A stretch of 64,000 nt of DNA from the NCBI GenBank assembly GCA_022495995.1, contig JAFEMH010001359.1, forward strand, positions 124,001-188,000. Reading direction: 5' to 3'. Made by a program: the position numbers and the translations under genes. The notes under the pieces were generated by a model that worked only from the letters and a program-made list of their open reading frames with translations, searched no databases and was not told the origin of the DNA. The stretch's first letter is position 1. Each line of letters starts with the position of its first letter. This DNA is from Adenophora triphylla var. japonica (taxonomy: Eukaryota; Streptophyta; Magnoliopsida; Asterales; Campanulaceae). Positions 10,958 through 22,371 of the stretch are shown here, in pieces.

Positions 10958-12733
10958 TGCCCAAGATCGCGGCTCCTTTTCTTGTTTTTATGTTGGAACC
11001 GCTTTCTCGTGTAAGGGGTCACCGCCTCACATCGTTTTGAAGACATCCGGTGTAAATTGAAAAACGGAGTCGCCACACCATTTTGATTTCCTCAAAACTT
11101 TGAAAAAAAGGATTTGGGTCCGGAGGTTAAGTTATCCCTTGGGAAGAACGTTTGGCATTCACCCAAGGAGCCTTGCCGAAGCAAGTCTTCCAAGATCCGA
11201 CTTTCGTGCTTGCCTTTGTGCTTTCGTGTGTGGGATGTGTTTTGATAAAGGGGGGAGGATGTGCCAAGTGGTCTTCCGAATGTATAAACCATGAGTTGGT
11301 TATCGCTTGGGATTCCTAGGATTTTGATATGTTCGGGACTTTGATCCCGTGCTCATCTTGGACTTGCGATCATCATTATGAGACCTTGAGTCACATGTGA
11401 TCGATATAGGGACACCTTTTTTATAGTCCAAGAGTGAGACTCTTTAGAAAGAAAGGACCTTTGCCCATCAATCCTACATCTTGAGACGATTTGAGCTTGA
11501 TAGGGACATTTGTGCTCGTCTCAAGTGATGATCGGAGATGTAGGGGCTCAAGTTCATCCTTTTCTAAAGGAATTTCCGGCTATGGCATCTTTATGTGGAG
11601 GAAATGATGTAAAGATATGACCTTTATACCATTACACCCCAAGAGATGCTTCAAGTACCAAAGGGGACTAAGGGGAGGGGTATAAAGATTGGATCTTTAT
11701 ACTCATCCTATGTATTTTTGTGCCTTATGAAGGTCACTAGGCAATTCTTGGAGAGTGATCCAACCATGAGGGACATGGGGAATGCATTTTTTAAAGTACA
11801 GATGACATTTTTATGCTAACATATGTAATGAACATTATGCAAGCTAAGACTAGGACTGTAAAGGGAGGATCTTTATGGCTTTCCTATATCCTTTAAGAAC
11901 TATTTAGGAGGACAATCCTTGGAAGCAAGGTCTATGGGGAGGGGGATGACATTCATGAATAAAGATGACATTTTTAATGTAAAAGATGACATTTTTATAT
12001 GGAAAAGATGACATTTTCACATCATCATGTGAGAGATCCACCCTAGAACAAGCCATTTATGGTCTTATTGTTCATCCTTGGGATGGATCCTCCATGAATC
12101 CCATGTGATAAGGGAATGGGGGATATTATGATCTACATGAATAAAGACTTGATTTTTATAACAATAAATCAAATAAAAAGCAAGTAGATAGCAATATAAA
12201 TAGCAAGAAGCAATATAACAAGTATGACAAGTATATTTTAACGAGAAAAGGAGGAGAGGTTACCAATGGTGGTGTTCCTCTATCTCCCTTGAAGGTTTCC
12301 TAAGGAAGGAGCAACTTTGGAAGGATTTTGGAGAGGAGGGAGGTGATTTTGGGAGGTTTCACCTTTCTGGAAATTCGTGGCTATATTTTGACAGAGTGAC
12401 AGTGCTCAAAATTCCCCCTTTCAAAATGAATAGAGGAGGCCTCTATTTATAGGCAGATTTGTGCTTCTTAATGAAGCCGTGCGGCTGTAACCTTTGGCTA
12501 ATGAAGCCGTGCGGTCTTATCCATTAGTGACTCAGCTTATTTCTAGAACCATGCAAGGTGACATTCTAGAAGCTCTTTCTAACGAGGGACTACGTGGAAT
12601 TTTAATTCCTAACAAGTCCTTCACCCCTTTGAAGGTTTGGGAAAGTTCTCAAATTGCCCCTGAACTTTAGAAAAGTGTGGGGAACTGTCGGGAAACTTAA
12701 CCGAAAGGCATGAGCCAAATTTGGGTACTTTCA
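10958..12733 (-). mobile_element. 3' LTR of Tat element Z
   Basis: On the minus strand the LTR starts TGAAAGTACCC at 12,733, right after the polypurine-like GAGGGGCTTC (12,734-12,743), and ends near 10,958. Inside, CGGAGTCGCCACACC (about 11,065) and GTCCGGAGGTTAAGTTATCCC (about 11,118) correspond in order to the U5 region of the INNER and OUTER LTRs, though strongly diverged. Length is about 1.78 kb. The left end (TGCCCAAGATCG) is inferred from the TG rule and no target duplication could be tested. Confidence 0.65.
12443..12516 (-). promoter_or_regulatory. Z LTR promoter: TATA plus pair of AGCCGTGCGGCT boxes
   Basis: CTATTTATA (12,443-12,451) is a minus-strand TATA box. Upstream of it are AGCCGTGCGGCT (12,475-12,486) and AGCCGTGCGGTC (12,505-12,516), starting 30 bp apart and each preceded by TAATGA. 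The nearest box is 23 bp from the TATA. The arrangement copies the LTRs of INNER and OUTER while the box sequence differs. Confidence 0.65.
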
Positions 12734-13660
12734 GAAGCCCCTCGGCAACGTCACTTGCAGGGCGAGTGGGGTTGTCGATAAAAAAGGATTCTCTGGCGAA
12801 CTGCCGAGACGGATTGGGTGACCAAGGTGGTCGAGTGGCTGAACCTTTGGAAGGCTACCTATGTATCCCGAAAGAATCAAGCCATGATCGTAGTTCGGAA
12901 AAGATCCGCTGGGGAAAGGGGTGTCATATGTGATGAATTGGATGTGAACCTAAAGTAGGCTACCTACGTATCTCGGGGGAATCAAGCCAGGTCATAGTTC
13001 GTAAAAGATCCGCTGGGGAATGGCGAAGAGAAACTGATCCCTTGCTAGGAAGATGGAAGGAAAGTGACCTAGGTGGTTAAATGGCTGATCCTACTGGGGA
13101 TATGTCGGATAAAGGGAATGACCAATGTGGTCAGATATCTGGGCCTTTATGAGGGGCTACTTCACCACTGAGGAGTGATGAAAGACAGGGTGACCATTGT
13201 GGTCGGATGGCTGGACCTTTATGAAAAATTCATGCACCACTGCCGAGTGATGAATGAAAAGGGTGACCAATGTGGTCGGATGGCTGGACCTTTATGAAAG
13301 GCTCATGCACCACTGAGGAGTGGTGAATGAAAAGGGTGACCAATGTGGTCGGATGGCTGGACCTTTATGAAAGGCTACCAACGTATCCCGGGGGAATCAA
13401 GCCTTGGTCGTAGTTCAAGTCTTGCTAGATGGTTATGAACGATGTCTAGGATCCTTGAGGTTTTACGATTAATGGAGGAGTCACCTGATTGACAATTAAT
13501 GGAGGTTGTCACCTGATTTGACAATTAATGGAGGTTGTCACCTGATTGACAATTAATGGAGGTTGTCACCTGATTGACAATTAATGGAGGTTGTCGCCTG
13601 ATTGACAATTAATGGAGGTTGTCACCTGATTGACAATTAATGGAGGTTGTCGCCTAGCGT
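12734..13660. repeat. Tandem arrays next to the Z 3' LTR (73-bp and 28-bp units)
   Basis: From the polypurine tract inward: a non-repeated lead containing GACCAAGGTGGTC (12,820-12,832); a 73-bp unit repeated at 13,192, 13,265 and 13,338, each starting with GACCAxTGTGGTC; and a 28-bp unit (ACAATTAATGGAGGTTGTCA + CCTGATTG) repeated about seven times to about 13,655. INNER and OUTER have arrays at the same location. No gene is present. Confidence 0.85.
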
Positions 13661-13832
13661 TATTCCGTTATAACGGAAGTAACGGAGGCGTCTCGAGAGG
13701 AAAGTTTATTCTCCTTAGAGATAACGGATATCCTTGGGAAACAGTGTTACTCTGGTTAAGAGATCACGGGAATTGCATGCCTAAGTGGAAAGTCGAGGGG
13801 CAAAAGTGTAAATTCAGCTCAGAGCGAATGAG

Positions 13833-13901
13833 GCCGCATGGCAAGAGATGAGGCAAAAGAGCTCGTCCGGCTAGAAGTTTAATTTTACCAGATTATTTAA
13901 A
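13833..13901 (+). promoter_or_regulatory. Upstream region of Z PMD-like gene: degenerate box pair
   Basis: GCCGCATGGC (13,833-13,842) is one mismatch from the inverse of the Z box (GCCGCACGGC), and GCTCGTCCGGCT (13,861-13,872) is a looser match. They lie about 29 bp apart. A TATA-like TTTAAA follows at 13,896-13,901 and the ATG at 14,016. Taken alone the match is weak; the spacing and position make it more convincing. Confidence 0.45.
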
Positions 13902-14015
13902 CAGCATTGAAACGGGCAAAGGCACCATTGTTGCCTTGTTTCTGCCGAGGAGAAGAGAGAGAGTAGAGAGAGAATTTTTCAAAATTCTTCAATTCCCTTG
14001 CCTCTACAGCTCGAG

Positions 14016-17000
14016 ATGGATCCGGAGGGGAATATTGTACCTAGGCAAGCGCGGAGGACTTTGTCGGAGGCTGCTAGGAGGAGGAGGAGGGAGTTCGTTC
14101 GAACCGAACGAAAGTATGACTTCAACACACCTCCTTCTGAGCTCTATCCCGGGAGGAGGGACACTACCAGAAACAGGTGTTTTAGCGACGGAAAAAACAG
14201 CGACGGAAGCATTCCGTCGCTATTTAGCTGCGGAAATTAAGATTTAGCGGCGGAATTATTTTGGCGTCAAATTTAGCGACGGAATTTAATTCCGACGCTA
14301 AATTCCTACGCTAAAATGAATATTCCTCGAATATTCGTTTAATTACCGCCACTATTTTGGCGCTTGATTTATCGACGGAATATTCCGCCGCTATTTCTTT
14401 ATCAGCGACGGAATTATTCCGCCGGTGAATTTTTATTTTATCTTATTTTTTTATTGATCAGCGGCGGAAATATTCCATCGGTGAAAATAAAATATTTTTT
14501 ATTTTTTTTTGATATATTATAACGACGGAATATTCCGTCGCTGATAAATTAATTTTTTTAAATTTATTAGCGTCGAAAATATTCCGACATAAATCGACGA
14601 AACCTCAATCTATTGGGGTAAGCATTCTTGATTTACTTGATTTTGTCAATTTTGATTGATTTAGGGCTTGACCCGATATTTTAGGAATTTTTTGAATTTT
14701 TCTATGATTTTTGTTGATGATTTTGGAAATTTGGTGATTAACCTATGAGGCTAAGGACATAAATGAACATGCATGCACAATTTATTTGAAAACAATATGA
14801 GAATGACCCTTTTTTTTCGAAAATAAAGTTATAAAAATAATGTCTAAAATGTGACGGAGTCCTTGCATGTGCTAGAACTAGGTCAATTTCTGATCATGGA
14901 TGGGAAAACAAGATTTTGGACGATGAAAAGGATTCATGCAATGCCATTTTGAAAAATTAATGCTTATGTGCAAAGAATTTTTGTGAAAATTGGACTTTTG
15001 TACCTGAGAGAGCAATGTGCTCGGGATGACGTGATTCAAATGATGAAAGACACGTTTTCTAGGCAAAGGATGCTAGAAATCTCTTATGAATGCTTTTCTT
15101 TGAAAATATGTGCACTTTTGAATATATGCATGCTTTTGAGATGAGATGAGGGACTGACACATTTTTTTGTGTTTTTCTGCAGGAGAACAAGTCGAGGGGA
15201 CCTTCTGAGGTGGCTGTGAAGTTGTGGGATAGGATGCCCAACTTTGAGAAGGATGGGGTGAATCCCAAGCAGCTGGTGATGGCTACCGGCCTTGATCTTT
15301 TCATTGATGCTATCAGTAGAGGTATCCATGTGACCTCTAATAGCAAGGGGCTGGTCCAGGACCTTTCATAGTTCAGGTGGGACACCACTCACAGCTTTCA
15401 TCTTAGCTGGGGGGAGATTACGGTGACTCCGGCCAATTTTACTGCTATCACTGGCTTGCAGTTCACTGGGAGGCCTGTGACCTGGAGAGATCACATCACT
15501 GCAGAAGAGTTTAGAGCTTTGGTAGGTTTTGACCTCCGTCCTAAGGGGCTTGGGATGGAGACGAGGTATGTTAAGGTGGCGGTTCTGGAGTGTATGCAGG
15601 GGTTTACCGCCAATGAGGTGACTGCCCACCAGCTCGCGAGAGCTTTTCTGTGGTTGATGCTGTCAGTCACCATTTTTGCGAACTCTGGGACACTGGCAAT
15701 GCTTTGCCTGCTTGAATCTTTGGAGAATTTGGATGAGGTTGGGGCGGTCTCTTGGGGTGAGGCCGAATTGGCTGAGTTATACTTCTCTTTGGACCTGTAC
15801 AGCTGGAATAAGGTTGCTTCTATGGACTATTTTTCTTTTGCTCTTGAGGTACTCTCACTTTTCTTTTCTCTCTTTTACTTTTCTGTCTTGAGATTTTTAT
15901 GAGAGAAATGACCCTTTTGTTTTTGAACATGCAGGTCTGGTTTGCGAGGTGATTGGGTTCTTTCTTTAGAACCAACAGAGTGATCTGGAGATCTTCCCGG
16001 CCATGATTCGCTGGAGGGGAGAGGCTAGAGACAAGTTCACCGGGAAGACCCGGATCACTTTTGATTACAAGATGGTGAGACCAGTTATCAACATGGATGG
16101 TCACGAGGGAGTGGATTTCTATCCTTGGGGGAGGTACCCGAAGGTTTTGCTAGGGGATGCCTTGGAGGCGACCAGGCAGAGGAGGTGGCTGACGGGGCTG
16201 ACTTGTGATGTTATTTACTTGGGGGATCGCTTCTCCAGGCAGCATGGCCATGTCCCTCCTTTGGATGCCATCACTCCTCATGACCCTCCACCGCTTATGC
16301 TGCAGCCTAGGAAATGATCAGCGGATGAGATAGCGAGGTATCAGGCCGGTGTGGCAGCCGAGGAGTACTTCGACTTTGCTACCCCGTATGCCACCTTTGT
16401 GGAGTAGCGGTTGAGGACACCGCAGAAGCTAGTGAAGATGGCTGTCACTTAGGGGTACGGGGAAGCAGAGCCGACTGATCCGCCTATGCCTCCTGCTCAT
16501 CTCTCCTATGTGGTGAACGGGGTACCGAGGAGGTTCATGGTGCCTGTTCCTGACACGAGGGAGCCCCAGTATACTCTGCCACCTGACAGCACTGTAAGTA
16601 TCTCTTGGTTCCTTCTCTTTTCGGATTTCTTTGCTTTCTGCGATTTTGGATTTTTCTCGAGATTTTCTGAGTTTTTCTTTTCTTTTCTCGCAGGTTCCAG
16701 CTCGTACCTATGATGGTTTGGTACGACAGAACAGAGGTTGGAGGGATGTGTGTCGGTCCCTTCTGAGGAAGCTGGCCTGCGCTTCCAGGGCTGGGGCAAA
16801 CTTGCAGGAGCCCGTGTGCAAGAGAAGGCACGTTGGGAGCACAGCCTCTACCTCGTCAGCCTCGGAGTATCAGACCTCCTCTACCAGCGCTATGCCTCAG
16901 GGACAGGGGCCCAACACGAGCATTCTGGAGCAGCTGGCAGAGTATGAGCATGTGGATGTCAATCTATCTGACGTGAGTGATGATGAGGACTTGATGAGGG

Positions 17001-17050
17001 ATCCTAGCTTCTACGAGCTAAGCAGTGACGACGAGGAGTCGGAGGCTTAG
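14016..17050 (+). pseudogene. Plant-mobile-domain-like gene, four exons (element Z, antisense to element)
   Basis: Proposed exons: 14,016 to about 14,630 (interrupted by a CACTA-like insertion), 15,183-15,848, 15,935-16,593 and 16,694-17,050, with GT..AG borders (GTACTC, GCAG, GTAAGT, GCAG). Exon 2 contains RWDTTHSFHLSWGEITVTP and TGLQFTGRPVTW, resembling the plant mobile domain (PMD, found in transposons and in host MAIN/MAIL proteins). The C-terminus is acidic (DVSDDEDLMRDPSFYELSSD). At least four in-frame stops in exons 2-3 mark it as decayed. It lies head-to-tail with the DUF7745-like gene downstream. Biochemical function is unknown. Confidence 0.72.
14162..14610 (+). mobile_element. CACTA-like terminal fragment inside exon 1
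   Basis: The sequence starts CACTACCAGAAACAGG, which resembles the En/Spm (CACTA) terminus, followed by many subterminal copies of TTTAGCGACGGAA and its inverse TTCCGTCGCT up to about 14,600. It interrupts exon 1 of the Z PMD-like gene, whose end (AATCTATTGGG then GTAAGC) resumes after it. The opposite terminus (TAGTG) and a 3-bp duplication are not visible, so it appears truncated on the right. Confidence 0.55.
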
Positions 17051-17579
17051 GGTTCCTTAGGTTGACCTAGGAAGAGAGAAACAAACAATGAACACTTTTT
17101 ATGCACAAATTTGTTTATTTTTCGTTTTATTTGGGCGCCAAGGAGGCGAGGACAATGTATTAATATTTTATTTGCTTTTCTTATTTATGCTTAATGTTTT
17201 TTGCATATTACTTGAGCCTCGGGACAGATTTTTTGCTTGGAAATGGGGCTGAAACTGGGCCAAAATGGTTTGTGATGGCATGTAATTGTATGGATGGTGT
17301 TTGGGCATGTTTTTATGCAGGTTTCATTGAGAAAGTGGGGTGAGAAATCCACTTGGGCAACAGCAAGAGCTGCTGTAGATTTTTTTTTGCAGAGGCAAAA
17401 GACGCCGTCCGGCCAGGTCCTGAGCAAATGTAGCCGTGCGGCTGGAAGTTTTGTCTGAACTGATTTTTTTTCAAATAAAATTAAGGGATGGCCTTTTCAT
17501 TTCATTTTCACCCTAGACTTGTCCAAACTGATCCCAAAGCATATTTTTGACCAAGAATCATCAACTTTGATCACTTGCC
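17051..17579 (+). promoter_or_regulatory. Spacer and promoter of Z DUF7745-like gene with box pair
   Basis: This is the 529-bp space between the two antisense genes. CGCCGTCCGGCC (17,403-17,414) and AGCCGTGCGGCT (17,432-17,443) lie 29 bp apart; the second is identical to the Z LTR box. An A/T-rich TATA-like AAATAAAA follows at 17,473-17,480 and the ATG at 17,580. Nothing else is recognisable. Confidence 0.55.
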
Positions 17580-18969
17580 ATGGAGAAACCCGCCAGATTG
17601 CAAAAGGGGAAAAGAGACCGTTTTCTGTCCGATCTTCGATCTTAGATGAGACACAACTTTCAATCTAACAAGGGGCTGTTCGATACCACCTTCAAGATCA
17701 AATCTTTATGGCATTTGAAGGATCTCCCGCCCGATTGGGACCTTTTGAGAGCAGCAGCAAAGTTTTGGGACGTCCAGAGACATGTTTACTGTTTTTCTTA
17801 CAATGAACTCGTCCCAACCTTTGAAGACTTCCGGGCATTGATTGAGGGTCCAGAAATTGAGGCCGTATTGATTCCTCTGACCGGAGGCATGCCAGTGGCG
17901 GTAAAGTTGGCATCTTTTCTGCAAATTTCTCTGGAGAGGCCGAGGGGATGATGGTAGCTCCTGACAGGATTGACCTTTCTGATATCCCGGGCAGGTTTGG
18001 GTTCCGGATATGGCTACGACCCCGGTGCTATGGATGCCTTTATCCTCTGCGTGTTCTCATCTCTGTTCACTGCCGAGTCCGTAGGGGTATGCCATGGTGG
18101 CCTTTTGAACATGGTCGGGGATTGCAGGGCTGGGAAGGACATCGTCCCACTGGTTTTGGGCGAGACTTTGCATGGCATCGACAGGATGGCTAGGGGAGAC
18201 CATTTTATGAGGTCTGGGAGCCCAACAGTGCTGACTTTATGGTTACAGGAGAGGCTTGGGGATTTGCCGGGGGCTTCGCCTAGTCAGTGCCCTTGGGTGA
18301 TTTCTCAGAGGGGGGCACCTAGGCAACAGGACCAGGGTAGCTGGGAGCTGATGATGGCTAGGTTATCCACCTCAGACATTCACTGGTGGGTGCCTCATTG
18401 GAGATTGCAGACTCGGAGGACATTTCAGGAGTCCTACATAGTGAGGTTTCCGGGGCTGTCTCTGTCGTCCTTTTACATCCCTTGCTTAGTGTCCAGGCAG
18501 TTTGGGATTTTACAGGAGCCTCTCGATGATTGGAAGGACATCAGTACCGTGGAGGTAGTGCCTTTTGACATGAGGGATCCAGCCATCTTCTCATTTTTCT
18601 CGAGGGCTTGGACATACGCTGCTTTCCCACCTAGGGCCATTCTCAAGAGCAGGAAGAGTACCATACTGACCACGACCTACTTGGACTGGTACGAGAAGGA
18701 GATGGGGGCGACTCAGGTCATTTTGGGAGAGAGACGTCAGGCTTTGTTGGGGGCTGACTATGACTCAAGCAGGACTCTGAGGGAGACTGAGGCCAAGGGT
18801 AGTTCCCATAACCAGTCGGGTGACCTTATCAGGGATATGGAGGCTCGATATGAGAGGTTATCGGAGGTCGCTTCCCTTACTGAGGCTCAAAGGGAGGAGA
18901 TACGGGCTCGTGCTAGGGTAGAGAAGGAACTTATTGACACAGATTTGGTGGAGGCTCCAGTGAGGATAC
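17580..18969 (+). pseudogene. DUF7745-like gene, 3' end cut by element A (element Z)
   Basis: Single-exon gene. Recognisable block: DWDLLRAAAKFWDVQRHVYC followed by FSYNELVPTFEDFRALI, like the FWD..CFxF..DLVPTxEEY motif of DUF7745/plant-mobile proteins. Further on are GKDIVPLVLGETLHGIDRMA and HWWVPHW. A stop soon after the chosen ATG and a pair of compensating frameshifts near 17,935 and 17,998 show decay. The C-terminal segment (LTEAQREEIRARARVEKEL) is cut at 18,969 by the LTR of element A. The function is unknown. Compared with the INNER copy it has lost roughly the last 40 codons. Confidence 0.75.
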
Positions 18970-19316
18970 TGTAAGTACCCAAATCCGGATCGTCAAAATC
19001 CGTTAAAAGTTAACCGGAACCCGTTAAGTTCCCCGTTCTCGAGTCAACGAGACATCCCGGGACTGCCCCGTGCATCCCGACATCAAAGCGTACTCAACAC
19101 ACGTTATCACACGTAAAAGTACAGCTTTCCCCGAAAAACGTACTTTTCGGGGTCTTCCGGGATTCGATTTCCCGTTTTCGAGCGTCTCGACCTTCCGGAG
19201 GTCATAACTCCCTTATACGAACTCCGTTTTGGGCCCACCACATATCAAATCGAATGCGAGAACAAGATCTACACAAATAACTTGTTCAATCAGGAAAAAT
19301 AGCCAATTTCAGGAAC

Positions 19317-19534
19317 AGTCCGGCCGGACTCTTTCTGCAGCTTAAATACATGTCCAAAACGTGTCAAACTCAAGGCCAAATGACCAAAATATCCCCAAAT
19401 GCAAGAGAGGTCCGGCCGGACTCTTTCCGCAAGGCAGAAACCCATCAGGTTAAGCAACATTTCTTCCTCTCCACACAAAATACTTCCTCCCCAAGTTAAT
19501 TTCCCCTCCCCCAAGTTTTATCCTCCTATAAATA
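19317..19534 (+). promoter_or_regulatory. A LTR promoter: GTCCGGCCGGAC boxes and TATA
   Basis: Two perfect or near-perfect palindromes occur: AGTCCGGCCGGACT (19,317-19,330) and GGTCCGGCCGGACT (19,409-19,422). Each is followed by CTCTTTCxGCA, the same flank (CTCTTTGCA) that borders the OUTER/INNER box. A TATA box TATAAATA lies at 19,527-19,534. The box core is GGCC here, instead of GTAC in OUTER/INNER. Confidence 0.65.
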
Positions 19535-20024
19535 TAACCCCTCCCCATTCATTTTGATACACAATTTTCTCCCCTCTCTTCCCCTACAAACAAAACTCTA
19601 GTTCCTCTTCCGCTCTTCGGGGACCCTCGTGCTACTCATCGGCGGAATTCTCTACTCTTCGGGGGCCCTCGTGCTACTCGTCGGTAGATTCTGATCCTCA
19701 AGCTAAACCGACACAAGTCGAAACGCTGCCCAAATCCCTAGGTTTCTAAGTACCAAATAAAAGGGGAAACTCTGCCCAAACACTTTCGAAACACCTTTCA
19801 AACACCTTTCCGTATCCCGTATATGCCCACCGAGCCAAAGGAGCCAAACCTAGCCATAGGTAGCTCCCTCTCTCACTCTCAAAATGTAGACGTCACCGTC
19901 TAACGTGGTCCGATACGTTTTAGTCCCTGATCCTCTTCTCTTCCCGTAAGAGAAGTAATCTCGGGTTAAAAAGGCGTTCTGACCCCGTTTCGTTTACTTT
20001 TATGTCATTTACCAATTCCGGATC

Positions 20025-20780
20025 GTTTGATCCGTCGATCGTCATTTAAATTCCTGTCATTTACAATTCCTGGATTGTTTGATCCGTCGAACGTCCTTTA
20101 CTTTCATGCAACTTTACAACTCCGAGCCGTTTTGGCTCGTCGATCGTACTTTACAATTTCGAGCTGTTTGGCTCGTCGATCGTACTTTACAATTCTGAGT
20201 CGTTTGGCTCGTCGATCGTCATTTACAACACCGAGCCATTTTGGCTCGTCGATCGTACTTTCCAATTCCGGATCGTTTGATTCTGTTGATACCGCACTTT
20301 AAATACTGTCATTTACAAAGTCCGACCCGTTTGGATCGTGATAGTATTTACTTTTCAAAGTCCGAGTCGCAACCCGATTCGTTGATTGCATATCATTTAA
20401 TACGTTTTTTCCGTAAAATCGTTAACAATGTAATGCCCGGTTCAAAACCGGAGTTCGACCTTCGAACTCTCTTTCAAAATGCGCGAAATGACGTTTGGCA
20501 TCCGAACGCTCATCTTCAAACTAAAAGCCGAATTTTGACATTCAAAATCATTTAATACGCTTTTTCTAGTAAAAATCGTTAACAATGACTCGCCTGGTTC
20601 AAAAACCGGAGTTCGACCTTCGAACTCCTTTTCAAACTCAAAACCGACATTTGCCACGCAAACGCTCATTTCCGTCTCAAAACCGACGTTTGCCATGCAA
20701 ACACTCATTTCCGTCTCAAAACCGACGTTTGCCACGCAAACGCTCATTTCCGTCTCAAACCGACGTTTGTCATTCAAATG
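20025..20780. repeat. Short tandem repeats within A LTR
   Basis: At 20,025-20,300 a unit of about 40 bp repeats, containing GAGCC(N5)GGCTCGTCGATCG-type wording. At 20,640-20,770 a 39-bp unit with GACGTTTGCCACGCAAACGC is repeated about three to four times. The long frames on either strand through these repeats are not genes. Confidence 0.75.
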
Positions 20781-21241
20781 CTCGTCTTTTCAAACAAAGT
20801 CACCTAATCAACGTTTGACATTCAAACCAAGATTAAGCTTGTCATTCAAGCCCCCATTTCAAAACACACACCCACCCACACACACGATTTCGAGAAAGGT
20901 AGAAAGACTCGTTATACGAGGCGTTTTGGGTGATCTCAAAATACTCTTCCCGAAACGTAACGTGACCTCCGAACCTAACAATCTCTGGTACTAAATAGCT
21001 TTTTACTCATTTTTGCTACCAATAAAAATGATCCCCTATTTTCAAAGCCTTTTTCTAAGTTTTTGCTATCAATAAAAACGACACCATTTTCACAAAAGCC
21101 GTTTCTCAACGTTTGGGATCAAAATACAAAACCGCGTGGAGACTCCTCATTTTCCTTCCCATGAAGCGAGGTCTCAGACACCAACCCTCCGCGAAAGACA
21201 ACCGTGTTTCGCGTTCGCACGAAATCCCGGGTAATTTCAGT

Positions 21242-21259
21242 TGGCGACTCCGCCGGGGA
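21242..21259 (+). other. Primer-binding site (tRNA-Arg) of element A
   Basis: TGGCGACTCCGCCGGGGA begins 3 bp after the LTR end. It is complementary, with one mismatch, to the 3' end of plant tRNA-Arg (..TCCCCAGCGGAGTCG plus CCA), the primer type used by Ogre/Tat elements. This fixes the LTR boundary and element orientation. Confidence 0.85.
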
Positions 21260-22371
21260 ATAGCGATACTTTTTTCAAAACTACCGTTGTTTTCTAAAAA
21301 GCCTTCCGTGGGTCAAACTTTCGTTTACCCTTCCTCGTTTTCGTGTGCGTGTGTTACTTTAAACCTCGAACGGTTTTTTTCAAAGGCATTACATTGTCGA
21401 CTTTTCAAAATCATACCATGTTTGTGCATCCCCATTCATGTTTGATTTTCATTGCTATCTTTTGAACTGCGCATCATAATGCTTTAAAACACATTCTGAA
21501 AAATCTCTGTTTTACTCAGAAAAAAAGAATTTTAGTGACCGCACACTACTCGCACTTGCTGCCTCGGTACACTGCACACTACGACCCGTAACCCGGGATG
21601 GCCTTATCAGTTGCACCTCGGTTGGTCTGCCAGACACCTTTCGAGGGCGCACAGGGTCGTCCCAAACAGCCCATCCTAGCCCGTGTAAGCCATGCACTCT
21701 TTGTGTCACACTTTGTCCAAACCCCGTTTGGTTTTTGGCTAAGTTCGTGTCATAAAGCCTAAGTGTATGTTTTTTACGCCGGGTTCCGCCACGAGTCAAG
21801 CTCGAGAGGTTGAGACCGAAGGTCGTTCCCGACCCGAAGTCTTGAGCTTTTCAGCCTTGACTTTGACGCGGAGCTCTGCCGAAAAATATACCTGAAGGTT
21901 CAAGGTGACACCGTGTCACCAAACCTCACCGTACGCATCGTGCCAGCCACAACTTGGCCAACGCCAAAAGCTAAGGTCCCTCGTGCAAAGCGAGTCAGGA
22001 GAGGTCATGCCAAAATTTTGGCATGATCCCCGCCTTAACTTAAGGACGTTGACTTCGACTGTGGCCCGTGCGTCACATACGTTGGAAGTTTGCGTGATCA
22101 GCTAGCCTTAAGTTCACTTTTTCCTTTGTCGGTGGAACTCGCTTGCCTTATAGGACCTCACTCGGGATTGTCCGTCCCGAGAAAGATGATCTACAAATGG
22201 AAACGAGGGGCCTATAAGCGTAGTGACGAGATCCACTGATTAGAGCTCTAGGATTAGTTGCAAAAAAGAAGACACGCTCTTTTCCAACCATTTAGGACTC
22301 TGAGAAAAATGTGTTTTCAGTAAACTTAAACAACAATTGCATGGTCCCATCTCGGGAATCTTTAAAATAGT

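Larger units (their letters stand above)
18970..21239 (+). mobile_element. 5' LTR of Tat element A
   Basis: The LTR starts TGTAAGTACCC at 18,970, directly in the reading frame of the Z DUF7745-like gene, and ends CCCGGGTAATTTCA at 21,239, immediately followed by a tRNA-Arg primer-binding site. Start and end match the OUTER LTRs, but the 2.27-kb length and internal sequence differ. The 5 bp before it are GATAC (18,965-18,969); the partner duplication would lie beyond the window. It contains internal tandem repeats at 20,025-20,780. Confidence 0.82.

Noticed and set aside
14878..15066. Minus-strand short frame in PMD intron 1 of Z
   Set aside because: Falls inside the inferred intron, lacks similarity to anything and is not conserved in INNER or OUTER.
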